Assembly (NCBI GenBank): GCA_963717385.1
Contig: CAVQWE010000027.1
Location: forward strand, 248,001 to 312,000
From: Sva-07 sp963717385
Lineage (GTDB): Bacteria > Actinomycetota > Acidimicrobiia > Acidimicrobiales > Ilumatobacteraceae
Reading direction: 5' to 3'
DNA length: 64,000 nt
Of this stretch, positions 18,974-29,405 are shown piece after piece. Made by a program: the position numbers and the translations under genes. Positions within the stretch are counted from its first letter, which is position 1; each line of letters starts with the position of its first letter. The notes beneath the pieces are model-generated. The model did no database searches, was not told the origin of the DNA, and saw only the letters and a program-made list of their open reading frames with translations.

Positions 18974-20806
18974 ATGACCGCGGCGATGCTGGCGGCAACC
19001 GAATCGACGATCGGGCCGACCCTCGCGCTGATCCTCGGTGCGGGGATGCTCGCTCAATGGGTTGCGTGGCGTATCCAGGTCCCGTCGATCATCGCGCTGC
19101 TGATCGCCGGGCTGCTGCTCGGCCCGGTCACCGGCATCGTCGAGCCTGATGAACTGCTCGGCGGCACGCTCTTCCCGCTCGTGTCGCTGGCCGTCGCCCT
19201 GATCCTGTTCGAGGGCGGGCTCGATCTTCCACCGCGCGAGCTGCGCAACACCGGCGTCGTCGTCCGACGACTGATCACGGTCGGGGCGGTGGTCACCTTC
19301 CTCATCGGCTGGTACGGCGCTCGCGAGGTGTTCGACATCTCGAATCAGGCAGCGATCGTGCTGGGCGCCGTGCTGGTGGTCACCGGACCCACCGTGGTGG
19401 GCCCGCTGCTGCGCTTCGTTCGGCCGGCAGGCACGACCGGTCCCGATCCTGCGCGCCGAGGGCGTCCTGATCGACCCGATCGGCGCCACCGCGGCCCTCA
19501 TCGCCTTCGAGATCGTGCTCACCGACGTGCCGGGCGAGGCCGTTCGCAACCATCGCCGGCGTGGTGCTGCTCACGATCGTTGCCGGCGCCGGTATCGGCT
19601 TGGCTGCTGCAGTGGTGCTCGACATCGCGCTTGCGTCGTTTCCTCATCCCCGACCAGCTCACCGTGCCGGTCACGTTCGCGTTCGTCGTGGCCTCGTTCG
19701 TCGCCACCAACGAGGTCCAAGAGGAGGCGGGCCTGCTCACCGTCACGGTGATGGGCATGTATCTCGCACGCCGGGAGAGCTCGACGATCCGCCAGGTCCT
19801 CGAGTTCAACGAGAGCGTGCGGACGCTGCTGATCTCGTTCCTGTTCATCCTGCTCGCCGCCCGCATCGAGACCGACGCACTCCGCGAAGTGATCGTGCCG
19901 TCGCTGGTGTTCCTCGCACTCCTGGTCTTCCTGGCGCGGCCGCTCTCGGTACTGGTGTCGACCGTGCGGACCTCGCTGAACTGGCGCGAGCGTGTGTTCC
20001 TGATGACCATGGCGCCGCGCGGCATCGTCGCGGCGGCTGTGTCCGCCATCTTCGCAATCCGACTCGAGGAAGAGGGCGTCCCCGACGCTGCGAAGATCGT
20101 CCCGATCGTCTTCCTCGTGATCATCGGCACGATCGTCGTCTACGGCTTCGTCGCCGGCCCTGCCGCACGAGCGCTCGGGCTCGCCGAAGCACAGGCCGAT
20201 GGGGTGTTGATCGCCGGCTCGCACGCTGTTGCTCGTGGGCTCGCCACCGAACTCGGCAAACGTGACGTCAAGACGCTGCTCGTCGACACCGACCCCTACA
20301 ACGTCACCCGTGCGATCGCCCTGGGGCTGCGCGCCCGACGGATGAGCGTGCTCGCCGAAGAGGCCAGCCAAGACCTCGACCTGCGTGGCATCGGACGGCT
20401 GTTGGCATTCACCTCGAACGACGAAGTCAACGCCCTCGCCACGGCACGATTCGCCCGCGTCTTCGGGCGCCGTGAGGTGTTCCAGTTGGCGCCCAGCGCT
20501 CGGCGCAGCGGCGACACGTCCGTGCCCGAGGAACACCTCGGGCGTCTCGTGGGCATCGAAGGCATCACGTACTCGACGATCGACGAACGCTCCCGCCAAG
20601 GCTGGCGCGTTCGAACAGCACACGGTGGCAAGACGATCCAAGAAGCCGTCGACGCCGACCTGTTCCTCCCGGTGGTTCGGATCGTCGACGGCAAGTTGGC
20701 GTTCCTCTGCCGCAACGACCCGTTGCCCACCGAGGGCAACGTGATCGGGCTCGCCGCGCCGTCGCTGCAGCAGCAGCTCGACGACGAAGCCGAACTCAGT
20801 GCTTGA
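18974..20806 (+). CDS. Cation:proton antiporter of NhaP/CPA1 type with C-terminal TrkA-N-like domain (three frameshifts)
   Basis: The N-terminus gives repeated hydrophobic helices and the antiporter block VTGPTVVGPLLR. The frame then changes three times within 200 bases, at about 19441-19444, 19548 and 19631, each fitting one extra base. In the repaired reading this stretch gives ILRAEGVLIDPIGA, the conserved Asp-containing transport motif, then VVLLTIVAGAGIG and RRFLIPDQLTV. From about 20190 a Rossmann-like domain (VLIAGSHAVARGLATEL, LLVDTDPYN) resembles TrkA-N and could sense nucleotide. Repaired length is about 610 residues. Role: sodium or potassium/proton exchange at the cell membrane. 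Its last codons overlap the convergent aldehyde dehydrogenase by 11 bases. Confidence 0.85.
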   Translation: MTAAMLAATESTIGPTLALILGAGMLAQWVAWRIQVPSIIALLIAGLLLGPVTGIVEPDELLGGTLFPLVSLAVALILFEGGLDLPPRELRNTGVVVRRLITVGAVVTFLIGWYGAREVFDISNQAAIVLGAVLVVTGPTVVGPLLRFVRPAGTTGPDPARRGRPDRPDRRHRGPHRLRDRAHRRAGRGRSQPSPAWCCSRSLPAPVSAWLLQWCSTSRLRRFLIPDQLTVPVTFAFVVASFVATNEVQEEAGLLTVTVMGMYLARRESSTIRQVLEFNESVRTLLISFLFILLAARIETDALREVIVPSLVFLALLVFLARPLSVLVSTVRTSLNWRERVFLMTMAPRGIVAAAVSAIFAIRLEEEGVPDAAKIVPIVFLVIIGTIVVYGFVAGPAARALGLAEAQADGVLIAGSHAVARGLATELGKRDVKTLLVDTDPYNVTRAIALGLRARRMSVLAEEASQDLDLRGIGRLLAFTSNDEVNALATARFARVFGRREVFQLAPSARRSGDTSVPEEHLGRLVGIEGITYSTIDERSRQGWRVRTAHGGKTIQEAVDADLFLPVVRIVDGKLAFLCRNDPLPTEGNVIGLAAPSLQQQLDDEAELSA

Positions 20807-22242
20807 TCATGACGTGCTTGACCTCGGTGTACGCCTCGACGGCGTACATCGACATGTCCTTGCCGTAACCCGACTGCTTGAAGCCGCCGTGGGGCATCTC
20901 GGAGACGATCGGGATGTGGTCGTTGACCCACACGGCACCGAACTGCAGCGCCTTGCTCATCCGCATCGCTCGGCCGACGTCGGAGGTCCACACACTGGCA
21001 GCCAGGCCGTAGTCGACGTCGTTGGCCATCGCCAGCGCCGACTCCTCGTCCGCCGCTGACTGCACGGTCACCACCGGACCGAACACCTCGCGCTGAACGA
21101 TCTCGGACGCCTGGCCCGGGCCCGACGACCACGGTCGGCTCGTAGAAGAACCCGGCGCCCGATCGCGCCGACCCACCGACGGTGACCTCGGCGCCGGACT
21201 TCGCGGGCTCGGTCGACGTACCCGGCGACGCGATCGCGATGGACGTCGGAGATCACAGGACCCATTTCGGTGTCTTCCGACATCGGATCGCCGACGTTGA
21301 CGCTGGCCACGGCGTCGGTGAGCCGGTTGACGAAATCGTCGTGCACCTTCGAGCCGGCGATCACCCGGCACGGCGCCGTGCAGTCCTGGCCCGAGTTGTA
21401 GAAGGCCATGCCCTTGAGCATCTCGACGGCACCCTCGATGTCGGCGTCGTCGAAGATGATCACCGGCGCCTTGCCACCGAGCTCGAGGTGGACTCGCTTG
21501 AGCGTCTCGGCCGACGATCGTGCGACGGCCTTGCCGGCGCCGACACTGCCGGTGATCGAGATCATCGCGATGCCGGGGTGCTCGCTGAGCGCGGCACCAG
21601 CGACGTGGCCCTGGCCACAGACCACGTTGAACACGCCGGGCGGCAGGACGTCGGCGGTCAGCTCGGCAAGGCGCAGCACCGAATACGGCGTGAGCTCGGA
21701 CGGCTTGAGCACCACGGTGTTCCCAGCGGCCAGCGCCGGGCCGAGCTTCCATGTGGCCATGTTGAGCGGGTAGTTCCACGGCGTGATCGAGGCCACCACG
21801 CCGAGCGGGTCGCGGCGCACCATCGACGTGTAGCCGGCCATGTACTCACCAGCGGCCTTGCCTTCGAGGAAGCGACACGCTGATGCGAAGAACCGCCAGT
21901 TGTCCTTGGTGAGATCCATCTCGAACTCGACGATGCCGACCGGCTTGCCGACGTTCTCGCATTCGATCTGCGACAGCTCGTCGATGTTGTCGTCGATGAT
22001 GTCGGCGACTCGGTGCAGGGTTTCGCTGCGTTCGCGAGGCGTCAGCGCCGCCCACGCCGGAAAGGCCGGCGATCGCAGCCAGCGACGGCAGCATCGACAT
22101 CGGCCGCGTCCGAGGCCGGGTACCGATCCGATCGACCGCACCGGTCGCAGGGTTCACCACCTCGTCGGTGGCACCGGTCACCGACGGGCGCCATTCGCCG
22201 CGCGATGAAGTTCGAATCGAGTGAGGAAAGCGTCGTTGCCAT
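20796..22242 (-). CDS. Aldehyde dehydrogenase, gamma-aminobutyraldehyde/betaine-aldehyde type (seven frameshifts)
   Basis: Restored by ignoring seven single extra bases, at about 22200, 22133, 22116, 22080, 22065, 21202 and 21122. The repaired protein of about 480 residues has the ALDH blocks PWNYPL, GNTVVLKPSE, TGSVGAGKAV (NAD loop), ELGGKAP with catalytic-region Glu, GQDCTAPCR with catalytic Cys, and EVFGPVVTV. The C-terminus YTEVKHVMIKH is typical of aminobutyraldehyde and betaine aldehyde dehydrogenases. It is transcribed away from the polyamine ABC transporter genes, so oxidation of 4-aminobutanal from putrescine is the favoured role (inference from context). The density of breaks, five in about 140 bases near the N-terminus, is exceptional. 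Confidence 0.82.
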
Positions 22243-22393
22243 GTGCACAGATTGCCACGCGGAAGCGCTGTTTGTTGCCGCTTCGTGAACGTCATCATGC
22301 TGTTGGTTTTCGAGGGCGCTACCGGGGCTAATGTTCTCGACACATGGACACCAGGGGGAAGCTCGAACTCCGGCCGCACTCGGAGCGGGTCGC

Positions 22394-23537
22394 GTGAGCG
22401 ACACCGTCATCCAACTCGAGGACGTCACGAAATCGTTCGGTGACTTCTACGCGGTCACGCACGCCAACTTCGGTATCGAACGGGGTGAGTTCTTCGCCAT
22501 GCTCGGGCCGTCGGGTTGCGGCAAGACCACGACGTTGAAGATGATCGCCGGCTTCGAACAGCCGACCTCCGGACGGGTCCTGCTCAACGGCGAGAACGTG
22601 AGCCATGTGCCGCCGTACAAGCGCAACGTCAACACGGTGTTCCAGCAGTACGCGCTCTTCCCGCACATGACCGTTGCCGACAACGTCCGATTCGGCCCGC
22701 GATCCAAGAAGACACCCAAGAACGAGTACGAGGCAGCCGTCACCCAGATGCTCGACGTGGTGCGCCTCGCCGACTTCGCCGAACGCAAGCCGTCGCAGCT
22801 GTCGGGTGGGCAGCAGCAACGAGTGGCGCTCGCGCGGGCACTGGTCGAACTTCCCGAGCGCGCTGCTGCTCGACGAACCGCTCGCAGCCCTCGACCTGAA
22901 GCTGCGCGAGGCAATGCAGTTCGAACTCAAGCGCATCCAACGCGAGGTGGGCATCACGTTCGTCTTCGTGACCCACGACCAGGGCGAGGCGCTCACGATG
23001 AGCGATCGCATCGCAGTGATGAGCGAGGGCCTCGTCGAGCAGATCGGCACCCCGCAGGAGATCTACAACAGCCCTGCGTCGTTGTTCGTCGCAGGCTTCA
23101 TCGGGTCGGCCAACCTGTTGCCCGGCGAGGTCGTGGGCACCGACGGCGACGACACGGTGGTTGCGCTCACCGCGGGCCACACCGTTCGCTCCCGCACCGA
23201 CGTCGAGCGGGCCGTCGGCGCGCGCGTCTCGGTCATGCTGCGCCCCGAGCGCCTGACCGCCACCAACGAGTCACAGGACGAGGGGCGATCGATCGAGGGA
23301 ACCGTGGTCGACGTCGTGTTCCAGGGAGCGACAGCCCGCATCGTGGTGCACCTCAAGGACAACAGCGAGGTGATCGCCAGCGTCGTCACCGGCACCGATC
23401 TCCCGTTCCTGTATCCGGGCAACAGCGTTCACCTCTCATGGGAACCCGGCAGTGCGTTCCTGCTGTCGGACTGGCCCCAACGGGCAGGCGCCACCGCAAG
23501 CGACATCGACACGTTGGAAGCGAACGCCGACTCGTGA
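22394..23537 (+). CDS. potA: Spermidine/putrescine ABC transporter ATP-binding protein (one frameshift)
   Basis: GTG start. Walker A is GPSGCGKTTT near residue 40, followed by Q-loop FQQYALFPH, signature LSGGQQQR, Walker B LLLDEP and H-loop VTHDQGEA. After the ATPase core comes a TOBE domain (about 23190-23500). The frame shifts by one at about 22856 (CCCGAGC for expected CCCAGC), just before Walker B. Repaired length is about 381 residues, normal for PotA. It drives import by the two permeases encoded downstream. First gene of a four-gene transporter operon plus a cyclotransferase-like gene. Confidence 0.9.
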
Positions 23538-23560
23538 CCTGCCGCCGGCGATCGAACCTT

Positions 23561-23590
23561 CGAACACCGAGCCACCGAACACCGAGCCAC
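23561..23590 (+). repeat. Two tandem copies of a 15-bp repeat in the potA-potD gap
   Basis: CGAACACCGAGCCAC occurs twice head to tail and a third partial copy (CGA) follows. It fills part of the 85-base gap between potA and potD. No hairpin forms; the origin may be replication slippage. Confidence 0.7.
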
Positions 23591-23622
23591 CGAATCCACT
23601 GACACCTGACCAGAAGGACACC

Positions 23623-24863
23623 ATGACCACGTCACGACCAAACCCGTTCCGTTCGCCGTTCGGCACCGGCCGTTCGGATCTCACCCGCCGCCAACTCCTC
23701 GCTCGTGCCGGCGCACTCGGTGCAGCCGGCCTCTCGCTGCCCGCGCTTGCTGGCCGCCTGCGGCAGCGACAGCGACTCCAGCTCGGCAGGCACGACACCC
23801 GGCACCACCGGCAGCACGACTGGCGGTACGACAGGTGGCGGCGGCGGTTCGCTGTTCTTCGAGAACTGGCCGTCGTACATCGACCCGACCGAAGATGGCC
23901 TCACGGGCACCGTCGACCGATTCATGGAAGCCACCGGCATCGACATGCGCTACACCGAGGCCTACAACGACAACAACGAATACTTCGCCAAGATCCAGCC
24001 GCTGCTGGGCCGCGGCGAGCCGATCGATCCCGACATCATCGCCCCCACCAGTTGGCTGGCCAACCGACTGATCACACTCGACTGGCTCGACAAGCTCCCG
24101 ATCGATCAGGTGCCGAACGCCGCCAACCTGCGCGCCGACCTGCAGAACCCGTCGTGGGACCCGACGGGCGAGTACAGCCTGCCGTGGCAGACCGGGTTCG
24201 CCGGCATCGCCTACAACTCTCGACGTCACCGGCCGGGAAATCACGAGCGTGGACGATCTCTTCGATCCCGAATTCGCCGGCAAGGTCGGCGCGCTCACCG
24301 AGATGCGCGACACCATCGGCGTCATCGCAATGAGCCTGGGCATCGACATCACGACACTCAGCACGTTCGCCGACGCACAGCCCGCCTTCGACAAGCTGCA
24401 GGAGGCCAAGGACTCCGGCCAGATCCGACGCTTCCACGGCAACGACTACTTCGACGATCTGTCGAACGGCAACCTGGCCATCACGATTGGCTGGTCCGGC
24501 GACGTCGCGGCGATCGCGCGAGACAACCCCGCGGTCAAGTTCGTCTTCCCCGAGAGCGGCGCCACCTCGTGGGCTGACACCATGGTGCTGCCGAAGGGTG
24601 CAGCCAACGTCGACGCTGCCGCACAGTGGATGAACTTCGTCTACGACCCGGTGCAAGCGGCGCAGATCACCACGTGGGTCGGCTACGTGTCGCCGGTCGA
24701 CGGTGTGCGCGACGAGGTCGAGAAGCTCGACCCCGACCTCGCCAACGATCCGCTCGTGTTCCCCGATGACGCCACGCTCGCCAACACCCAAGGCTTCGCT
24801 TCCTTGAGCGAAGAGGTCGAGGCCGAGTACGACGCCGCCTTCTCGTCGATCACCGGGGCCTAG
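23623..24863 (+). CDS. potD: Polyamine ABC transporter substrate-binding lipoprotein (two frameshifts)
   Basis: The N-terminus has SDLTRRQLL, a twin-arginine-like signal, and then after an extra T at 23747-23748 a lipobox LAAC followed by a Ser/Thr/Gly linker. This predicts an exported, lipid-anchored protein. The mature part has LFFENWPSYIDP and IDMRYTEAYNDNNEYFAK, features of PotD/PotF-like proteins. A second frame change at about 24217-24220 leads into GREITSVDDLFDPEFAGKV and GWSGDVAAIARDNP. Repaired length is about 413 residues. It should bind putrescine or spermidine outside the membrane and deliver it to PotB/PotC. A purine-rich AGAAGGA precedes ATG. Confidence 0.88.
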
Positions 24864-24874
24864 GAACCCACCAA

Positions 24875-25954
24875 GTGGTCGACACGGCCCACGACGTCAG
24901 CGGCGGGAGCCGAACTGCACGGCGCCCCGAGCTCATCGGACTCGGGGCGCTGGTGGGCGCCGGCGCGCTCCTCGCCGCTGTCGGCACCCGCCTGCTGACG
25001 GGTCCGCTGGCGATCCTCGCCCTGTCGCTCGTCCTCGCGAGCGTGCTGATGTTGGTGGTCGTTGCAGTCACCGGCACCCCGGAGACACGACGCAAGATCG
25101 CCCCGTACGGTCTCCTGAAACCGGGCATGCTGTGGCTGGCGCTGTTCTACCTGGCACCGCTGTTCACGTTGCTGCGGTTGTCGTTGTCGACGTTGCCGAG
25201 CCGGTTCGCCGTCGAGGCCGACTTCGACTGGAACTTCGGCAACTACACGACCGCCTTCACCGATTTCGGGCCACAGTTCCAGCGGGCGTTCATGTATGCG
25301 GGCATCGCAACCGTGTTGACGATCGCCATCGGCTACCCGCTGGCGTACGTGATCGCGTTCCGCGGCGGCAAGTACCGCACGCTGCTGTTGGGCCTGGTGG
25401 TGATCCCATTCTTCACGTCGTATCTGATCCGAACAATCGCGTGGCGCAGCCTCCTCTCCGACCAGGGAATGATCGTCGGAGCGATCGACAAGATCGGCCT
25501 CGATTGGCTGTTCGAGGCGCTGCACATCATGGACGACGGGCGATTGATCAACACCCCGGCGGCGGTGATCTTCGGCCTCACCTACAACTTCTTGCCGTTC
25601 ATGATCCTCCCGATCTACGTGAGCCTCGAGAAGATCGACATCCGTCTGCTCGATGCCGCAAAAGACCTGTACTCCACATCGACCGCAGCGTTTGCGAAGA
25701 TCATCATTCCGCTGTCGATCCCTGGAATCTTCGCTGGCACGCTGCTCACGTTCATCCCTGCAGCTGGCGACTTCGTCAACTCGCTCTACCTCGGCAGTCC
25801 GAACACCACGATGATCGGCAACTCGATCCAGGACCAGTTCCTGGTGCAGAACAACGTGCCGCTGGCATCTGCGATGTCGTTCGTCTTGATGTTCATCATC
25901 ACGGTGTTCGTCTTGATCTACAGCAAGTTCTTCGGCACCGAGGACCTTGCGTGA
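24875..25954 (+). CDS. potB: Polyamine ABC transporter permease (PotB-like)
   Basis: 359 residues, GTG start. Two extra N-terminal hydrophobic helices precede the six-helix permease core. The EAA loop for ATPase contact is visible as the LLDAAKDLYSTSTAAFAKIIIPLS region near residue 265. Intact frame. It follows potD after 11 bases and overlaps potC by four (GTGA). The additional N-terminal pair of helices (residues about 18-70) is longer than in enterobacterial PotB, a common feature of actinobacterial relatives. Confidence 0.92.
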   Translation: MVDTAHDVSGGSRTARRPELIGLGALVGAGALLAAVGTRLLTGPLAILALSLVLASVLMLVVVAVTGTPETRRKIAPYGLLKPGMLWLALFYLAPLFTLLRLSLSTLPSRFAVEADFDWNFGNYTTAFTDFGPQFQRAFMYAGIATVLTIAIGYPLAYVIAFRGGKYRTLLLGLVVIPFFTSYLIRTIAWRSLLSDQGMIVGAIDKIGLDWLFEALHIMDDGRLINTPAAVIFGLTYNFLPFMILPIYVSLEKIDIRLLDAAKDLYSTSTAAFAKIIIPLSIPGIFAGTLLTFIPAAGDFVNSLYLGSPNTTMIGNSIQDQFLVQNNVPLASAMSFVLMFIITVFVLIYSKFFGTEDLA

Positions 25955-26767
25955 GCGCGCCATCTTCGACCGGTGGGAAGGTTGCCCGGTTCGCACTCAA
26001 CGCGTACGCAGGGTTCGCGTTGCTGTATCTGTTCGTGCCGATCATCTGGATCGTTGCGTTCTCCTTCAACAAGCCGCTCGGCAACTACAACGTCGAGTGG
26101 CAGAGTTTCACCCTCGACAACTGGGCCGACCCGTTCGCCGACGAGGCACTGACCAATGCGTTCGTCGAGAGCTTGAAGATCGCGGCGATTTCCACGGTGA
26201 TCGCCACGATTCTCGGCTCGTTGATCGCGATCGCGCTCGCTCGGTACCGCTTCCGTGGAAGCGGGCCACTGAACTTCTTGCTCGTGCTGCCGCTGACCAC
26301 GCCGGAGATCGTGCTCGGGTCGTCACTCGCCACATTGTTCCTCGACTGGGACATCACTCGTGGCTTCACCACGGTCGTGATCGCTCACATCATGTTCCAG
26401 GTGAGCTTCGTCGCACTGACCGTGCGGGCCCGGGTCCGCGGTTTCGATTGGACACTCGAGCAGGCCGCCCAGGATCTCGGTGCCTCGCCGCTGCGCACGT
26501 TCTGGAAAGTGACCTTCCCGCTTGATCCTGCCCGGAATCCTGGCGGCGGCGTTGCTGTCGTTCGCACTGTCGCTCGACGACTTCATCATCACGCTGTTCA
26601 ACGCCGGTTCGCTGGTGACGTTCCCGCTGTACATCAACGGCAGTTTCCGGGTGAAGTTCCCGCCCGAGGTCAACGTGCTCGCCACAGTGATCCTGATCGT
26701 GAGCGTCGCACTGATGCTCGGCGGCACCTTGTGGGGCGCCCGCGGGCGTCGCAAGTCTGCTTCGTGA
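25951..26767 (+). CDS. potC: Polyamine ABC transporter permease (PotC-like; one frameshift)
   Basis: GTG start overlapping the potB stop. Five to six membrane helices, with the EAA-type loop LEQAAQDLGASPLRTFWKVTFPL. The frame then shifts at 26522-26523 (CTTGATC for expected CTGATC) into ILPGILAAALLSFALSLDDF, the final permease helices. Repaired length is about 270 residues, normal for PotC. The stop codon overlaps the next start (GTGA at 26764), so the cyclotransferase-like gene belongs to the same operon. Confidence 0.9.
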
Positions 26768-27174
26768 CCGCGCAGCGGACGCAGTACGTCTTCGTCTACG
26801 GCACGCTGCGTCCCGGCGACGTGCGGTGGCATTTCCTCGCGCCGTTCGTCATCGACGAGGGGTGGGCCGACACCGTGCCGGGCCAGTTGTTCGACACCGG
26901 CCTGGACTACCCCGCTGCGGTGTTCAACGACCAGGGCATGATCCACGGCCACAGCTTTGCGCTCATCGACGAATCGTTCGACCGGGCGCTCGAGGTGCTC
27001 GACGAAGTCGAAGGCATCGTCGACGGCGAATACTCGCGGGTGGTCGTGCGCACCGCTCGCGGCATCGACGCCTGGGCCTACGCCAGCGGCGACGGACTCG
27101 ACCTCACACTCATCGATTCCGGCGACTGGCACCTCCACCGCCCGATCACCTCAGGGGTCAGACCCCAGGCGTGA
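26764..27174 (+). CDS. Gamma-glutamylcyclotransferase-like protein
   Basis: 136 residues, GTG start. VFVYGTLRPG near residue 9 is the substrate-binding loop of the GGCT/AIG2/ChaC fold. The catalytic Glu is probably in LDEVEGIVDG (near residue 82). Such enzymes release 5-oxoproline from gamma-glutamyl amino acids or gamma-glutamyl amines. Because the gene is fused by a GTGA overlap to a polyamine transporter, gamma-glutamylated polyamines are a sensible substrate guess. The last nine codons and the stop come from a copy of a 33-bp palindromic repeat, so the tail is probably a foreign extension. Confidence 0.83.
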   Translation: MTAQRTQYVFVYGTLRPGDVRWHFLAPFVIDEGWADTVPGQLFDTGLDYPAAVFNDQGMIHGHSFALIDESFDRALEVLDEVEGIVDGEYSRVVVRTARGIDAWAYASGDGLDLTLIDSGDWHLHRPITSGVRPQA

Positions 27175-27176
27175 TC
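27144..27176. repeat. 33-bp palindromic repeat, copy 1 (end of cyclotransferase-like gene)
   Basis: Structure: outer arms GATCACCTC/GGCGTGATC (imperfect) around the inner palindrome GGGGTC-A-GACCCC. It encodes the C-terminal residues of the upstream protein and its TGA. Shares its layout with copies at 29373-29405 and 33733-33765. Confidence 0.85.
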
Positions 27177-27213
27177 GCTTGCTCAACGGTCGGACCCGCG
27201 CGAACATACGTTC

Positions 27214-28421
27214 GTGTCTCCACCACCCCGCTCGCTTGCCACCATCCTGCATGCCGACCTCGACTCGTTCTACGCATCGGTCGAACAACGCGACGATCCG
27301 ACGCTGCGGGGCAAGCCGGTCGTCGTCGGCGGCGGCGTCGTGCTCGCGGCCAGCTACGAGGCCAAGGCATACGGGGTCCGAACGGCGATGTCCGGCGGCA
27401 GCGGCGCGGCGGCTGTGTCCGAATCTGATCGAGGTGCCACCGCGATTCGAGGCGTACACCGAAGCCAGCAGCGGCCGTGTTCGACATCTTCCGCGACACC
27501 TCACCGATCGTCGAGCCGATGTCGATCGACGAGGCGTTCATCGACGTCGCCGGACTCTGGCGCATCGCCGGGACACCGGCCGACATCGCCACCGAACTGC
27601 GTCGCCGTGTCGCCGACGAGGCGGGGCTCCCGATCAGCGTTGGCGTCGCGCGAACCAAGTTCCTCGCCAAAGTCGCCAGCGCCGTGTCGAAACCCGACGG
27701 TCTCCTGGTGGTGGAACCCGAGGGCGAACTCGACTTCCTCCACCCGTTGCCCGGTGCGACGCCTGTGGGGAGTCGGTGCAGTCACGCCGACGAAGCTCGA
27801 CGACCGCGGGCCTTCACACCGTCGCCGACGTTGCTGCGATGTCGCCCGAGGCACTCGTGGCGATCGTCGGGCGGTCGATGGGACACCAACTGCACGCCCT
27901 GCCGCACAATCGCGATGCCCGACGGGTGACCACGGGCAAACGTCGGGGATCGATCGGGTCGCAGCAGGCACTCGGCCGACAACGTCGCTCACGCGACGAG
28001 ATCGACGTCGTGCTCTGGCGACTCGTCGATCGAGTCGCCGGCCGGCTGCGTCGGGCCGACCGCGTCGGCCGAACGATCACGGTGCGATTGCGATTCGACG
28101 ATCTGAGCCGGGCCACACGATCACGATCGCTGGCCGATGCCAGCTTCGGCGACCGCGGTGATCCACGCCATCGCCTACGGGGTCCTCGACGCTGCGTGGC
28201 CGCTGATCGAATCGCGTGGCATCAGCCTGTTCGGCATCTCGGTGAGCGGCCTCGCCGATCGAGACGCCGTACAACTCGTGCTGCCATTCGAACGCTGTGA
28301 AGCCGAGCAACTCGACACCGTCCTCGACGCCGTCCACCAGCGTTTCGGTCGCACCGCCCTGCAACGGGTCACGACAATGCGCGGCGATCCCGGCATCCAA
28401 CTGCCGATGCTCCCCGACTGA
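27214..28421 (+). CDS. dinB: DNA polymerase IV (Y-family; five frameshifts)
   Basis: The catalytic N-terminus ILHADLDSFYASVEQ carries the first metal Asp and the Tyr steric gate region. The second acidic pair is in MSIDEAFIDV. The helix-hairpin-helix thumb (KLDDRG, LHTVADVAAMSPEAL) and little-finger domain (TITVRLRFDDL) follow. The reading frame moves by one five times, at about 27400, 27472, 27751, 27809 and 28145, each fitting one extra base. Repaired length is about 400 residues, normal for DinB. Role: error-prone translesion synthesis. GTG at 27214 is the only in-frame start near the conserved N-terminus. Confidence 0.85.
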
Positions 28422-28465
28422 GCGACGAGGCCAGGCCCGGCACGACCCAACGACACGCCAACGCG

Positions 28466-28471
28466 TAGGTT
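28466..28471 (+). promoter_or_regulatory. Candidate -10 TAGGTT before the LLM gene
   Basis: TAGGTT ends 7 nt before ATG 28479, the spacing repeated before many genes here. It would give a leaderless mRNA. Confidence 0.4.
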
Positions 28472-28478
28472 CGGCGCC

Positions 28479-29374
28479 ATGAGTGCACGAGATCGACTGA
28501 CCGGACCCTCGAATCTTGGCGTCTGGTACTTCACCGACGCAATGACCGCCGGACAAGCCGCCGAAGCGGCTGGCCGAATCGAGTCGCTCGGCTACTCCAC
28601 GTTGTGGGTGCCCGACACCGTCGGGCGCGACCCGTTCGCCCACCTGGCCTGGCTCGGATCACAAACCGAGACGCTGCAGTTCGCCACCGGCATCGCCAGT
28701 ATCTTCAGCCGTCACCCCGGCCCGATGATGCAAGCCGCCAACGCCCTCGCCGAGCAGACCGGTGGCCGGTTCGTGCTCGGTCTCGGGGTGAGCCACGAGC
28801 CGATGGTGGCGGGGCTCCGCAAGCTCGACTACTCCAAGCCGCTCACCCAGATGCGTGCCTACCTCGAAGCGATGGACGCGTCGCCGTACATGGCGGTGCC
28901 ACCGGCCGAGCCGTACATCCGGCTCCTTGCAGCGCTCGGGCCGAAGATGCTGGAGCTGTCGGCCACCGCTGCCGACGGCGCGCACCCCTACTTCGTCACC
29001 CCCGAGCACACTGCCGAGGCCCGCGCCGCGATCGGACCCGACAAGCTGCTGTGCGTCGAGCAGAAGGTGATCTTGTCGACCGATGCCGATGCCGCCCGCG
29101 CCGCGGCCAACGTCCAGATCGACCGCTACGCAGGGCCTGCCGAACTATCGCAACAACTGGAAGCGCATCGGTTTCACCGAGGACGAAATCGAGCAGCGCG
29201 ACCATCGCTTCGTCGACCACGTGATCGTGTGGGGCGACGAAGACCGGGTTCGGGCCGGCATCCAGGCGCACTACGACGCAGGCGCCGACCACGTGTGCGT
29301 CCAGCCGGTGTCCACGAGCCGGCCCGATCACTCTCGACTGGAACCTGCTCGAAGCCCTCGCCCCGAACGCCTGA
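28479..29374 (+). CDS. LLM-class F420-dependent oxidoreductase (two frameshifts)
   Basis: The TIM-barrel features of luciferase-like monooxygenases are clear: GYSTLWVPDTVGRDPF, the LQFATGIASIFSRHP strand, and GGRFVLGLGVSH. Frame changes at 29133-29135 and 29319-29320 (one extra G, one extra C) must be undone to reach the last helix and the stop TGA at 29372-29374. Repaired length is about 297 residues. Members use F420 or FMN; actinobacterial relatives of this subgroup (TIGR03620-like) are usually predicted F420-dependent. The stop codon overlaps the 33-bp palindrome shared with the convergent dimethylformamidase-like gene. Confidence 0.85.
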
Positions 29375-29405
29375 TCACGCCGGGGGTCTGACCCCAGGCG
29401 TGATC
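29373..29405. repeat. 33-bp palindromic repeat, copy 2, between convergent genes
   Basis: Perfect nested palindrome: GATCACGCC-G-GGGGTC-T-GACCCC-A-GGCGTGATC. Flanking T and A extend the outer palindrome by one base pair (29372-29406). The extreme TGA on each strand is the stop codon of the gene ending there, so the element serves both convergent genes and could act as a bidirectional terminator. Confidence 0.9.

Noticed and set aside
22522..26523. Programmed +1 frameshift signal of the prfB type at the CTTG junctions
   Set aside because: Three junctions read CTT-G, but most others do not, no internal Shine-Dalgarno or stop codon is placed as in prfB, and sites lie in unrelated genes.
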